From assembly GCF_004146235.1 (NCBI RefSeq), contig NZ_SELO01000017.1, positions 1 through 64,000 on the forward strand: 64,000 bases of DNA, written 5' to 3'. Below the pieces are notes generated by a model. It did not search any database. It was not told the origin of the DNA and saw only the letters and a program-made list of their open reading frames with translations. The position numbers were made by a program, and so were the translations under genes. Source of the DNA: Tropicimonas sp. IMCC6043. Its GTDB lineage: Bacteria > Pseudomonadota > Alphaproteobacteria > Rhodobacterales > Rhodobacteraceae. Each line of letters starts with the position of its first letter. Within the stretch, counting starts at the first letter, position 1. Of the stretch, positions 36,490 to 45,969 are shown piece after piece.

Positions 36490-36709
36490 GTGACCTCTCC
36501 CTCATTCATGATCGGGCGGAACATTCAACGGGTCGGCTCGCGAGGACAAGGTGGAATCCGGCAGGGCCGAACACATGTCGCAGGCTCCACTGCGCCCGCC
36601 GGTCCGCCGCGCATGCTCCCCGGCCTGACTGCTTCATCCCGCGCCACTACGGTCACAATGACCAGCAGCCGGAGGAAAGCGGCCACTCAGCCACCTCTGA
36701 CCATCACCC

Positions 36710-39199
36710 TCAACCGTTGGCGCGGATCGTCTCGTTCTTCGGATCGTAGGGGCTGTCCTCGGTCACCTCGGCATCCCAGAGGCGGTCCAGCATCTTCACC
36801 TTGAGCCGGGTGCCCGGCTCCGCGAGATCGGGCCGGACATAGCCCATTCCGGTCGACTTTCCGAAGGCCACCGAGTAGCCGCCCGATGTCAGCCGCCCCA
36901 CCTTCTCCGCGCCAAGATAGAGCGCTTCGCGTCCCCACGGATCGGCGTCTTCCGGTCCATCGATCAGCAGCGTCACGCATTTGCTGCGAATGCCTTTCTC
37001 CAGCATCGCCGCCTTTCCGTGGAACGCCTTCGAGAGGTCGACGAACCGGTCGAGCCCCGCTTCGAGCGGTGTGGCGTCGCGGCCAAGCTCGGTGCCGAAG
37101 GCACGGTAGGATTTCTCCTGGCGCAACCAGTTCTGGGCGCGGGCGCCGACAAGCTTCAGGCCGTGCTTCTCTCCGGCTTCCATGAGCTTGTCCCAGAGGT
37201 GGTTCTGCATCTCGATCGGGTGATGCAGCTCCCAGCCCAGCTCGCCGGTATAGGCGACTCGGATAGCCATGGTGGGCACCATGCCGAGCTCGATATTGCG
37301 CATCGAGAGCCACGGGAAGCGCTTGTTAGAGAGCACCGTTTCCGGCTCCGCATCGCGCGCCAGCTCATTGAGCAAATCGCGCGATTTCGGCCCGGCGATG
37401 GCGAAGACGCCCCATTGGGTCGTCACGTCCTGTAGCTCGATCCTGCCGAACTCGGCCTCCTTGTCCCCGACGGCCTTTTTCAGGAAGTCCTGGTCATAGG
37501 CCGTCCAGGCGCCGGCGGAGACGAGATAGTACTCGTCCTCGGCCAACCGGACGATGGTGTATTCGGTCCGGGTCGTGCCGGCAGCGGTGAGCGCATAGGT
37601 CAGGTTGATCCGGCCCACCTTGGGCAGCCTGTTGCAGGTGAACCAGTCGAGGAAGGCGGTGGCCCCCGGCCCCTTCACGACATGCTTGGTGAAGGCCGTC
37701 GCGTCGATCAGGCCGACACCCTCGCGAATGGCCTTCGCTTCTTCCACGGCATATTGCCACCAGCCACCCCGGCGAAAGCTGCGGGCGGCGTGATCGTCGA
37801 AGCCCTCGGGCGCGTAGTAGTTCGGTCGTTCCCAGCCGTTCACCTGCCCGAATTGCGCGCCAGCCGCTTTTTGCCTGTCATAGGCGGGCGACGTCCTGAG
37901 CGGGCGGGCCGCCGGGCGCTCCTCGTCCGGGTGGTGCAGAATGAAGACGTGGGAATAGCATTCCTCGTTCTTCTGCACCGCGTATTCGGTAGTCATCCAG
38001 TTGCCGTAGCGCTTGGGATCGAGGCTGGCCATGTCGATCTCGGCCTCGCCCTCGACCATCATCTGAGCGAGGTAGCAGCCGGTGCCACCCGCCGCGGTGA
38101 TGCCGAAGGAGAAGCCTTCGGCCAGCCACATGTTCCTGAGGCCCGGCGCAGGGCCAACCAGCGGGTTGCCGTCGGGCGTGTAGCAGATCGGACCGTTGAA
38201 ATCGTCCTTCAGCCCGACGGTTTCCGACGAGGGAATGCGGTGGATCATCGACATGTATTCCTCCTCGATCCGCTCGAGATCGAGCGGGAAGAGGTCGGCA
38301 CGGAAACTGTCGGGCACGGCGTATCTGAACCGCGACGGGGCGCCCTGCTCATAGGGGCCGAGGATCCAGCCGCCGCGCTCCTCGCGCACATACCAGCGCG
38401 CATCGGCATCGCGCAGCACCGGGTGTTCCGAACCACCGCCCTGACGGTAGGCCAGCAGCGCCGGGTCCGGCTCGGTGACGATGAACTGGTGCTCGACCGG
38501 GATCGCCGGGATCTTGATCCCCAGCATCCGCGCCGTGCGTTGAGCATGGTTGCCGGTCGCGGTGACGACATGTTCGGCGGTGATGACGATCTGTTCCTCG
38601 GTCGGAACGAGGTTGCCGCCCTTCTCGGCCATCTTCGTCACCGTCACTCGCCATTCCGTGCCGGTCCACTCATAGCCATCGACCTGCCACTTCCGCTCGA
38701 TCGTCACACCCAGCTGACGCGCGCCCTTGGCCATGGCCATGGTGACATCGGCGGGGTTGATGTAGCCGTCGGTCGGATGGAAGAGCGCCCCCACCAGATC
38801 CTCCGTGCGGACCAGTGGCCAGCGTTCCCCGATCTGTGCGGGCGAGAGCCATTTATAGGGAACGCCCACCGTCTCGGCAGTGGAGGCATAGAGCATATAT
38901 TCGTCCATCCGCGCCCTGGTCTGCGCCATGCGCAGGTTGCCGACGACGGAGAAGCCGGGATTGAGGCCGGTCTCGGCTTCCAGTGTCTTGTACCACTTTA
39001 CCGAGTAGTCGTGGATGTGACTTGTGGCGAAGGACATGTTGAAGAGCGGCAACAGCCCCGCCGCGTGCCAGGTCGAGCCGCAGGTCAGCTCGTCGCGCTC
39101 CAGCAACATCGTGTCCCAGCCGGCCTTCCCGAGGTGATAGGCGATACCTGTTCCGACGGCGCCGCCGCCGACGACGAGAGCTTTGACATGGGTCTTCAT
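36710..39199 (-). CDS. dimethylglycine dehydrogenase-like flavoprotein
   Basis: This 829-residue protein has an N-terminal FAD-binding amine oxidase domain with VVGGGAVGTGIAYHL at residues 9-23. The sequence STWHAAG contains His45, which in mammalian dimethylglycine and sarcosine dehydrogenases carries the covalent flavin. The C-terminal half is a GcvT-like folate-binding domain and aminomethyltransferase tail. It probably demethylates a methylated glycine with tetrahydrofolate as acceptor of the one-carbon unit. GAGGGAC lies upstream of the ATG. It stands alone on the minus strand. Sarcosine is an equally possible substrate. Confidence 0.85.
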   Translation of the reverse strand: MKTHVKALVVGGGAVGTGIAYHLGKAGWDTMLLERDELTCGSTWHAAGLLPLFNMSFATSHIHDYSVKWYKTLEAETGLNPGFSVVGNLRMAQTRARMDEYMLYASTAETVGVPYKWLSPAQIGERWPLVRTEDLVGALFHPTDGYINPADVTMAMAKGARQLGVTIERKWQVDGYEWTGTEWRVTVTKMAEKGGNLVPTEEQIVITAEHVVTATGNHAQRTARMLGIKIPAIPVEHQFIVTEPDPALLAYRQGGGSEHPVLRDADARWYVREERGGWILGPYEQGAPSRFRYAVPDSFRADLFPLDLERIEEEYMSMIHRIPSSETVGLKDDFNGPICYTPDGNPLVGPAPGLRNMWLAEGFSFGITAAGGTGCYLAQMMVEGEAEIDMASLDPKRYGNWMTTEYAVQKNEECYSHVFILHHPDEERPAARPLRTSPAYDRQKAAGAQFGQVNGWERPNYYAPEGFDDHAARSFRRGGWWQYAVEEAKAIREGVGLIDATAFTKHVVKGPGATAFLDWFTCNRLPKVGRINLTYALTAAGTTRTEYTIVRLAEDEYYLVSAGAWTAYDQDFLKKAVGDKEAEFGRIELQDVTTQWGVFAIAGPKSRDLLNELARDAEPETVLSNKRFPWLSMRNIELGMVPTMAIRVAYTGELGWELHHPIEMQNHLWDKLMEAGEKHGLKLVGARAQNWLRQEKSYRAFGTELGRDATPLEAGLDRFVDLSKAFHGKAAMLEKGIRSKCVTLLIDGPEDADPWGREALYLGAEKVGRLTSGGYSVAFGKSTGMGYVRPDLAEPGTRLKVKMLDRLWDAEVTEDSPYDPKNETIRANG

Positions 39200-39789
39200 G
39201 GCGAATGTCCCTCAATGTGTGTGTCGGGCAGAGTTAAGCGCAGAAGCGGCGCATCGCGCCAGCCTTCGCCGACCGTTTGCGTCTGAAAGCGACGCCCGGT
39301 CCGGCGTCTGAAATACGCGCATCCATGCAGCCGACGTTGCGACGCCCGGGACCATTGCGGCTTGCTGCCGCATCCACCGCGCGACGGGCCTACCCGTGAA
39401 GTCACCCGGCCGGATCCAGAAAGGGAGTGTCACAGGCGTGCCCAAGTTCGAGCCCGGAGGCCCTGTCCTCACCGCGTGATCGCCGGAATCCGACCACGAT
39501 CAGGCCACAAAACACGATTAATCGATAAGAACAGGGAGTCGCCGGCGGTTTCCTGCCAAGATGGGGCGCGTTCCCACGGACCTGCTCGAACCCGCGCCGG
39601 ATAGGATCCACAATGAGGATGTGAGTCGGTATCGTGAGACCACAAACGACAGACCAGTTGCCGCCGTTCAGTCGTCCAGGAACACCCGCACAGCAACCTT
39701 GGAAGATTCATGGGTCCAGATGGCACCCGTCAAATGAAGATTAAGGTCTTTGACCGATCTTTGGGCAAACCTTCCTGGAGACAGTATCA
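39200..39789. other. long non-coding gap before the surface protein
   Basis: These 590 bases have no gene I can support. They hold the upstream region of the flavoprotein gene and the control region of the large plus-strand gene at 39790. A patch around 39500-39530 is richer in A and T than its surroundings. GGAGAC at 39776-39781 is a fair ribosome binding site for that gene. I see no riboswitch fold or terminator. Confidence 0.5.
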
Positions 39790-42700
39790 ATGTCCGACTT
39801 TCTGACACTCACCACAGACGCAGAATACGAGCAAATGGTGACCCCCTTCACGAGTGTTCAAGACCCGGTCACAACGGATGGCACGCCCCAGGATCCGGTA
39901 GTATCGGACACCACCGAGCAGGGTCCGACGACGACGGACGACGCAACGCAGGAACCTGCACCGACGGAGGACATCGGACAGGACCCGGTTGCCGACAACA
40001 ATATCGGCCAGAATCCGGCGAACACGGACGATACAACCCAGAACGTCGCGACACCGGACGGCACCGGCCATGTCGAGGTTCAGGGTGTGACGGAGGTCGC
40101 CGGAGGGCGGGTGACCGTCCTTGAGCTCGGCGACCAGGACATCGACAGCCTGACAATCCTGAATCAACCCGATTTCGGCCGGGTGACCGTCAACCCGGAC
40201 AATACCTTTGCCCTGGTTCTGACCGGAACCTCAGAGAGCGGCGAGATCTCCTTCGACTACGAGGTCACGCTCGCTGGCGGCGCGGTCGAAACGCGAACCG
40301 TCACGCTGAACGTGTCGCCGCCGACGCAGGATCTCGGCTGGGGCCTCGGCGACCACTACATGCTCGAGGAGGACGCGTCTGGCAACCTCGTGGTCGAACA
40401 TGGCGACAATCACCGCAAGGTCTATATTTCCGGTTCCGATGACGCCCTGACGCGCGCAGATATAGCGGCGATGGAAGGGATCTCGGAGTCCCAGGTCAAC
40501 AGATACTGGCTCGCCGCACATCCCGAATACGGTGGCTCGGAAGAGATGGCTCTGAGCAATGACATCGGCATGGAACTGTGGTCGCATATTAACAACGGAA
40601 ACACGTCGTCTAATTGGCTCCTCTTTGAGGGTGGCTACACCTACAAGCAAGGTTATCCCCAAGGCGACCTATTGTCGAAGTCGGGTTCGGGAGAAGACCC
40701 GCTTCACCCCATGTTCGTCACGTCGTATGGCGAAGGCGCTGCCCCGATCATCGAGGGTCGTATTGGAATCTATGTCGCGGACGCTCAGAACTTCGTGATT
40801 TCAGGTGTGACGCTGAGGGATGGCGCGGGCATTCACAACGGCTCTGGCCTGATCTTAGACGACGTAACATTCGAAGACGCCGTCGTCATCATGGGACCGG
40901 ACCGCGTCACCATCCGGAATTCGACGATCGTCGATGTCGTTCGGGACGCACCGTCCGATCCTGACCTCGGATGGCAATCCATGGGGGATCGCATCTCGGG
41001 TCTCTATGTCTCGCAATCCGAAGGGATGCTGATCGAAGGAAGCCTGTTCGATCACAATGCCTGGGAAGACGGCTACGATCCGGACGGTTCGATCGAATCC
41101 GGGCAACCGCCCAGCATGTTCAGCCACAATATCTATATGCAGCAAAGCGCCACGGACGTGACGTTCCGGGACAACATCACGATGCGGGCGGCGTCTCTGG
41201 GGGCACAGTTCCGTGGCGGTGTTCACGCGGAAGACAACCTGTTCCTTGACAACAACGGTGCGGTAAACTTCCTTGGCGGGTACGACGGCAACAATGAAAG
41301 TTGGACCGGCAACTACACCTATTTCAGCGACAACGTCATCACCTCGGGCGCCCACAAGGAAGCCGACATGATCGGCGCCTATACTCTGGGTGTCGACAAT
41401 GGTGGACTGGATACCACCCTGCTCGACAACATCATCGCGCATCTGGCAGACCCGAACAATCCGGACGAGTTCGCGAGCAAATACTGGAACAGTGGCGCCT
41501 TTTGGGAACAGCAAGATCCGTTCTTCGACAACACGATCATCTACAACTGGCTCTCATCGCGGAGTTCGGCTTACGAGGATCTCTGGAACAACGAAGGCGC
41601 AAATGGCCTTTCCGCAGAGGCGCTCAACCAGATCACGATCCAGAACTTCGCTGCCGATCTCCTGAACCGCCCCGAAGCCGCGATCGCCGATCTGGCAAAC
41701 TACCTCCGCGAACAATCGGCGCTGGACAGCACGGCGATTTCCCAGATCGCCGGTGACATCATCGCCTTCTTCCAGCAGGGTTTCGGCATTGCGCCCGAAA
41801 CCGGATCGGGTGGCACAGACGTTCGTTTCGTCCCGAACCCTCTCGCGGACGGCGTTCGGTGGGATACCTCGATCAACTGGACCGGTGAGGCCACGCCCGG
41901 CGCAACGGATCGGGTCTATCTCGGCGGCAACTGGGTCACCTATGGCGCTGCGGGGACCAATACGATCGCCTCGCTCGATCTCGGACCAGGTGGCATTCTC
42001 GACATCTCCTCCGGAAAGCTGACGGTCACGTCCGAACTGACCCTCGACGGCGACGGGGAGATCAACCTCTCCTTCTCCGGGCAATTCTGGAACAGCATCT
42101 ACGCCGACCTCGATGTCCTGAGCCTGTCCGTGGATGGCGGGCGCTTCGCCAACACCGATCTTGTCTCCGGGTCGATCGAGATGACCGTTACCGGTGGCCA
42201 GGCGCTCCTGGGAATCGACACCGCGACATTCGGCCTTTCTTCTGGGTCGATACTCAGAATCGAGGGCGACAACGCCCGCGTGGGCTTCGACGGAACGTCC
42301 GGCGACATCGCAACCTTCCAGATGGAATCGGGCGCGACACTGTCCTTTGTCTTTGGCAGCGAGGGGGTTTCGGCAATCGAGGAGTTCCGGTCGGGGTTCT
42401 ACGGCAACGAAGCCTCCGATGTGGCGAGCCTCGTGGATCTTGGCGGCGGCACAATCGAACTGGATCTGTCGGCTCTCGCGCTGATGGACGGTCACTTCCT
42501 CTTGATCGAGGCCGACGAGTTGGTCGGCAGCTTCGAGGGTTTCACGGTGACTGGTCTGGGCGCTCGTGATGCCCGGTTGATCGTGGACTATGACTCCGAC
42601 ACCGTATCGCTTGAGCTCTTCGCCGGATCGGGAGGAATCTCGCAGGATCACATCGGAACGGGCGAGAACCAGCCCACATCGCCGGACAACGACCCGGCAC

Positions 42701-43662
42701 AACCGGTCATCACCGACCCGGACACCAACGACGGGTCAACCGAACAGACGGACGGCGGGGAGACTGTCGAGCCCGATACAGGCACGGAGACAGACGTCTC
42801 TGCGCCGACTCCGTCTCGCGGGATCATGGAATTCGGGTCAGCGCAGGTCGACCACAACGCCGTCACGATCGAGTTGAACGGTGAATACGACAACCCGGTC
42901 GTGATCGCGTCTCTGCGCACCGACTTCGGAAGCCAGCCCGCCGTAGTAAGAATCGAGGATATCAGTAACGGCCAGCTTACCTTCCGCCTCGACGAACCAG
43001 AGAATCTCGACGGCTGGCACATGGTCGAGACCGTCGATTACATGGTGGTGGAAGCCGGCTCCTGGCAGCTGGCGGACGGCACCCTCATCTCCGCGGGTCT
43101 CATGACGGTCAGCGGTGTCGAGAGAAGCGGATCGGTGGGTTTCGATACCGGGCTCGAGCATGCAGATGCGGTCTTTGCCCAACATCAGGAAAGCGACGCC
43201 ACCTTCTGGGCGACCGCGCGTCTCGCATCGAGCGACGCGGGCTGGAGCAGTTTCCTGCAGGTGGGTGAAGGCCTGCGCGACGAACTGGCGGATGCGGAGA
43301 TCTCCGAAGAGATCGGATGGGTGGCGTTCCAGAATGCCGACAGCGACTCGTCTGCCGAGTTCCAGTTCTCCTTCGAGACAGTGAACGGTATCAACCACAA
43401 GGTTCATTCCGTTGGCAATGATGGGTTCCTCGATCCGATCGACGACCTTGCCGGCGTCATCCACGGATTGGCGAGTTTCCGGGGCGGTGACACCGCATTC
43501 TCTCGGGGCGGCGACTTTTCTGACAACGGTTTCGACGTCTACGTCCAGGAGGAAACGACCGGAGACAAGGAAACCGCGCACATGAATGAGGACATCGCTC
43601 TGCTGAGCTATTCCACGTCGCTCTTCGACAGCGTGATATACGGAATGGAACTCACAGCGTGA
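39790..43662 (+). CDS. large beta-helix protein, predicted surface or secreted
   Basis: The 1290-residue acidic protein is not recognised as a whole. After a 23-residue start come seven 10-residue repeats (24-93), then an Ig/cadherin-like region and a right-handed beta-helix at about 320-500, with DNITMRAASLGAQFRGGV. A further beta-rich region (FVFGSEG) ends in an acidic Thr/Asp/Pro linker (about 946-1012). Residues 1013-1290 form a module with YDNPVVIAS and ETVDYMVVEAGSW, found in bacterial adhesins. There is no classical signal peptide. RTX nonapeptides and autotransporter features are not evident, so export by type I secretion is a guess. Base composition looks lower in GC than in the neighbours. 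Sugar-polymer binding or cleavage is possible but unproven. Confidence 0.7.
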   Translation: MSDFLTLTTDAEYEQMVTPFTSVQDPVTTDGTPQDPVVSDTTEQGPTTTDDATQEPAPTEDIGQDPVADNNIGQNPANTDDTTQNVATPDGTGHVEVQGVTEVAGGRVTVLELGDQDIDSLTILNQPDFGRVTVNPDNTFALVLTGTSESGEISFDYEVTLAGGAVETRTVTLNVSPPTQDLGWGLGDHYMLEEDASGNLVVEHGDNHRKVYISGSDDALTRADIAAMEGISESQVNRYWLAAHPEYGGSEEMALSNDIGMELWSHINNGNTSSNWLLFEGGYTYKQGYPQGDLLSKSGSGEDPLHPMFVTSYGEGAAPIIEGRIGIYVADAQNFVISGVTLRDGAGIHNGSGLILDDVTFEDAVVIMGPDRVTIRNSTIVDVVRDAPSDPDLGWQSMGDRISGLYVSQSEGMLIEGSLFDHNAWEDGYDPDGSIESGQPPSMFSHNIYMQQSATDVTFRDNITMRAASLGAQFRGGVHAEDNLFLDNNGAVNFLGGYDGNNESWTGNYTYFSDNVITSGAHKEADMIGAYTLGVDNGGLDTTLLDNIIAHLADPNNPDEFASKYWNSGAFWEQQDPFFDNTIIYNWLSSRSSAYEDLWNNEGANGLSAEALNQITIQNFAADLLNRPEAAIADLANYLREQSALDSTAISQIAGDIIAFFQQGFGIAPETGSGGTDVRFVPNPLADGVRWDTSINWTGEATPGATDRVYLGGNWVTYGAAGTNTIASLDLGPGGILDISSGKLTVTSELTLDGDGEINLSFSGQFWNSIYADLDVLSLSVDGGRFANTDLVSGSIEMTVTGGQALLGIDTATFGLSSGSILRIEGDNARVGFDGTSGDIATFQMESGATLSFVFGSEGVSAIEEFRSGFYGNEASDVASLVDLGGGTIELDLSALALMDGHFLLIEADELVGSFEGFTVTGLGARDARLIVDYDSDTVSLELFAGSGGISQDHIGTGENQPTSPDNDPAQPVITDPDTNDGSTEQTDGGETVEPDTGTETDVSAPTPSRGIMEFGSAQVDHNAVTIELNGEYDNPVVIASLRTDFGSQPAVVRIEDISNGQLTFRLDEPENLDGWHMVETVDYMVVEAGSWQLADGTLISAGLMTVSGVERSGSVGFDTGLEHADAVFAQHQESDATFWATARLASSDAGWSSFLQVGEGLRDELADAEISEEIGWVAFQNADSDSSAEFQFSFETVNGINHKVHSVGNDGFLDPIDDLAGVIHGLASFRGGDTAFSRGGDFSDNGFDVYVQEETTGDKETAHMNEDIALLSYSTSLFDSVIYGMELTA
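39859..40068 (+). repeat. seven 30-bp in-frame repeats
   Basis: Seven consecutive 10-codon units each begin with CAA or CAG (Gln) and encode Q-x-P-x-x-x-D/E-x-x-x-like blocks, such as QDPVTTDGTP and QDPVVSDTTE; the last unit has Val in place of Pro. The nucleotide sequence is diverged, so the array is old. It probably forms a flexible acidic spacer at the protein's N-terminus. Confidence 0.8.
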
Positions 43663-43680
43663 TCTACGGAATGGAGATCT
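43629..43680 (+). repeat. 26-bp tandem duplication at the stop codon
   Basis: Two adjacent 26-bp copies (43629-43654 and 43655-43680) share the core CAGCGTGAT.TACGGAATGGA. The first encodes SVIYGMEL in frame, and the frame then meets TGA in the second copy. The second copy, read alone, encodes VIYGMEI and a stop. A duplication not divisible by three has thus changed the last residues of the protein. Confidence 0.75.
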
Positions 43681-44077
43681 GAGAGACCTGTTCAGGCCCT
43701 TCCTGTCATGCCAGTTTGATGCAAGTCTTCCGAAGACCCTTCCGTTCCTGGCGATCAGTAGCCAAGTATCGGACCTGGCGAGGGGATTCTTCGCGTCCGT
43801 CGCTATGGCCCGAGGTATGAGATCGCGCAGGAGACGGCGTAGTGTTGGAGGATGGCTTCGAACCTCCGCGGGATTGTGGAGCTAACAACCCCGTGGAAGC
43901 TTCGCTCGTTTGCGAGAATGAGCTTTCGGCATTCATCGAGCGGAACAGCGCGGCACGACAAGCGCCTCACTGCGCGATATCCGCCGTCATCCGCCCGGCG
44001 GGCGGCTCGAACAGCGCGACCACAAGCGCTAAGCAGAGAACGCGACATGCAGAGTCCGCGAAGCGCGGCAATGTCTC
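43663..44077. other. non-coding gap after the surface protein
   Basis: I find no gene I can support in these 415 bases. An open frame on the minus strand (43803-44081) has no domain and no clear ribosome binding site, and overlaps the end of the next gene. The second copy of the 26-bp repeat lies at the left edge. The region may contain remnants of older insertions, but nothing identifies them. Confidence 0.5.
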
Positions 44078-45064
44078 TCAAAGCATTGAGGGCACGACGA
44101 GGTCGGGCGGCCGGTGGCCATCGTCGAACGCCTTGATGTTCACGATGACCTTCTCGCCCATCTCGACCCGGCCCTCGACCGTAGCCGACCCCATCTGCGG
44201 CAGCAGAACCACGTTGTTGAGATTCCTGAGTCGCGGATTGACCTCGGCGCCATGCTCATAAACGTCGAGCCCGGCTCCGGCGATCTCGCCCGCGCGCAGC
44301 ATCCGGGTCAGCGCGTTCTCGTCCACCACTTCGCCACGCGAGGTATTGACCAGAACAGCGGTGGGTTTCAGGAGCTTCAAGCGCCGCGCGTTCATCAGGT
44401 GATAGGTCGAGGGCGTGTGCGGACAATTGATCGAGATCACGTCCATTCGGCTGACCATCTGATCGAGGCTCTCCCAGAAAGTCGCACCGAATTCCTCCTC
44501 GACCTCCGGCCGGAGTCGCCGGCGATTGTGGTAGTGGACCTCCATGCCAAAGGCCCGGGCCCGTCGCGCCACCGCCTGGCCGATCCGTCCCATCCCGAGG
44601 ATGCCGAGCCGGCGCCCGCCAAGGCGCCCGCCAAGCCAGGCCGTCGGCGCCCAGCCCTCCCACGTGCCCGCCTGCATCACCGCAAGCCCCTCGGGAATCC
44701 GCCGCGTCACGGCCAGAATCAGTGCCATCGCCATGTCGGCCGTGTCGTCCGTGGTCACGCCGGGCGTGTTCGACACCAGAATTCCGCGCTGACGGGCCGA
44801 GGCGACGTCGATATTGTCGACGCCCGCTCCGTAATTCGCGATCAGCTTCACCTTCTCGCCGGCATGCGCGAGCATGGCGGCATTGATCTGGTCGGTGATG
44901 GTGGAAACGAGAACATCGGCGCGGCACAGCGCCTTGACAAGCTCCTCGTGAGGCAATTGCCGGTCGTCGGTGCTCAATTCGGTGTCGAAGAGCTCGCAGA
45001 GCCGAGTCTCGACCGGTTCCGGCAACCGTCGCGTCACGACAACACTCAGCCGCTCTTTATGCAT
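44078..45064 (-). CDS. D-isomer-specific 2-hydroxyacid dehydrogenase with an altered active site
   Basis: This 328-residue protein looks like a glyoxylate/hydroxypyruvate reductase of the GyaR type. The NAD motif GMGRIGQAVA and the catalytic Arg in NTSRGEVVDE are present, with Glu in VYEHGAEVNP. The usual catalytic His in the block LPHxGSAT is Gln290 here (LPQMGSAT), so activity may be changed or lost. GGAGGGG precedes the ATG at 45064. It is divergent from the SH3 protein gene. It is a distinct paralogue from the enzyme at 7376, which keeps all catalytic residues. Confidence 0.85.
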   Translation of the reverse strand: MHKERLSVVVTRRLPEPVETRLCELFDTELSTDDRQLPHEELVKALCRADVLVSTITDQINAAMLAHAGEKVKLIANYGAGVDNIDVASARQRGILVSNTPGVTTDDTADMAMALILAVTRRIPEGLAVMQAGTWEGWAPTAWLGGRLGGRRLGILGMGRIGQAVARRARAFGMEVHYHNRRRLRPEVEEEFGATFWESLDQMVSRMDVISINCPHTPSTYHLMNARRLKLLKPTAVLVNTSRGEVVDENALTRMLRAGEIAGAGLDVYEHGAEVNPRLRNLNNVVLLPQMGSATVEGRVEMGEKVIVNIKAFDDGHRPPDLVVPSML

Positions 45065-45165
45065 GAAACCCCTCCTGGAATCTTCCGTAGCCTCTCCCTC
45101 GGGCGCTAGAGTGACGATCATTGCAGCGCAGCACAAGCGCCCCAAGAAACGAGCGACAAAAAACC

Positions 45166-45720
45166 ATGGGACTGCAGGTAATAACCTTCCGTCGCGGAGC
45201 GAATCTCTTGACGATTCAGGCGTACGGGGCCGTTTTGGCACTCGCCCTCGGGCTTGCCACCGCCTCCGCCGCAGCGCAGCAAACGCCCACCGAACGCGGG
45301 CCGGTGACCAACCTGCCGCTGCCCCGCTTCGTCTCGCTCAAGAGTGACGAGGGCAATGCGCGGCGCGGCCCCTCGCTCAGCCACCGGATCGACTGGGTCT
45401 ACAAACGCCGCGCCATGCCGCTCGAAGTCACGGCGGAATACGGCCATTGGCGACGTGTGCGCGACCGGGACGGAGCCGGCGGCTGGGTGCATTACGCGCT
45501 GCTTTCGGGCGTGCGCACGGTGCTCGTCGAGGAGGACATGGTCGCCCTCCACGCCCAGCCAAGCGCCGAAGCCGAGACGCTAGCGCGCGCCGAGGCCGGC
45601 GTCGTCGCCCGGCTCGGGGCCTGCACGCATGACTGGTGCCGCATCTCTGCCGGGGGCGCGCGCGGCTGGGTCCCGAAGACCGCGATCTGGGGGGTCGGCG
45701 CCGACGAGTTGCGGGACTGA
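45166..45720 (+). CDS. exported SH3-domain protein
   Basis: This 184-residue protein begins with a basic segment and a hydrophobic stretch (residues 21-37, AYGAVLALALGLATASA) that is probably a signal peptide. Two bacterial SH3-like repeats follow, the first with GPSLSHRIDWVYKRRAMPLEV, split as GPSLSHRIDW and VYKRRAMPLEV. The second has DWCRIS and RGWVPKTAIWGV. Such domains often bind the peptidoglycan. The start at 45166 (MGLQVITF) is the one nearest the hydrophobic stretch. It is divergent from the dehydrogenase gene. Confidence 0.75.
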   Translation: MGLQVITFRRGANLLTIQAYGAVLALALGLATASAAAQQTPTERGPVTNLPLPRFVSLKSDEGNARRGPSLSHRIDWVYKRRAMPLEVTAEYGHWRRVRDRDGAGGWVHYALLSGVRTVLVEEDMVALHAQPSAEAETLARAEAGVVARLGACTHDWCRISAGGARGWVPKTAIWGVGADELRD

Positions 45721-45969
45721 CGGATACGCCGCCCATGCCCGCACCAGGGCTGGTCCTCAACGCGTCCGCCCTCATCCCCGCAAGCTTTGCTTCCGGCTTG
45801 ACCCAAGTGCGACTCCGAGACTACGAGAGCGTCGAATGCAGAGACGAGCCACAGTTCGCGCAGAGCCGTGCGGCGTTTCGGCCGCGTTGTCTCGGATGGA
45901 TTTGGCTCCGCCAGCCCGGGCGAGCGGCGTGAGCACGCAGCCTGCCCAAATGAAATACTCGGTTTCGAC

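Noticed and set aside
39200-39789. Riboswitch, such as a glycine or SAM sensor, upstream of the flavoprotein
   Set aside because: I found no conserved core sequence of a known riboswitch class on either strand.
43803-44081. Minus-strand frame of 92 codons in the gap after the surface protein
   Set aside because: No domain, poor ribosome binding site, and overlap with the next gene's end.
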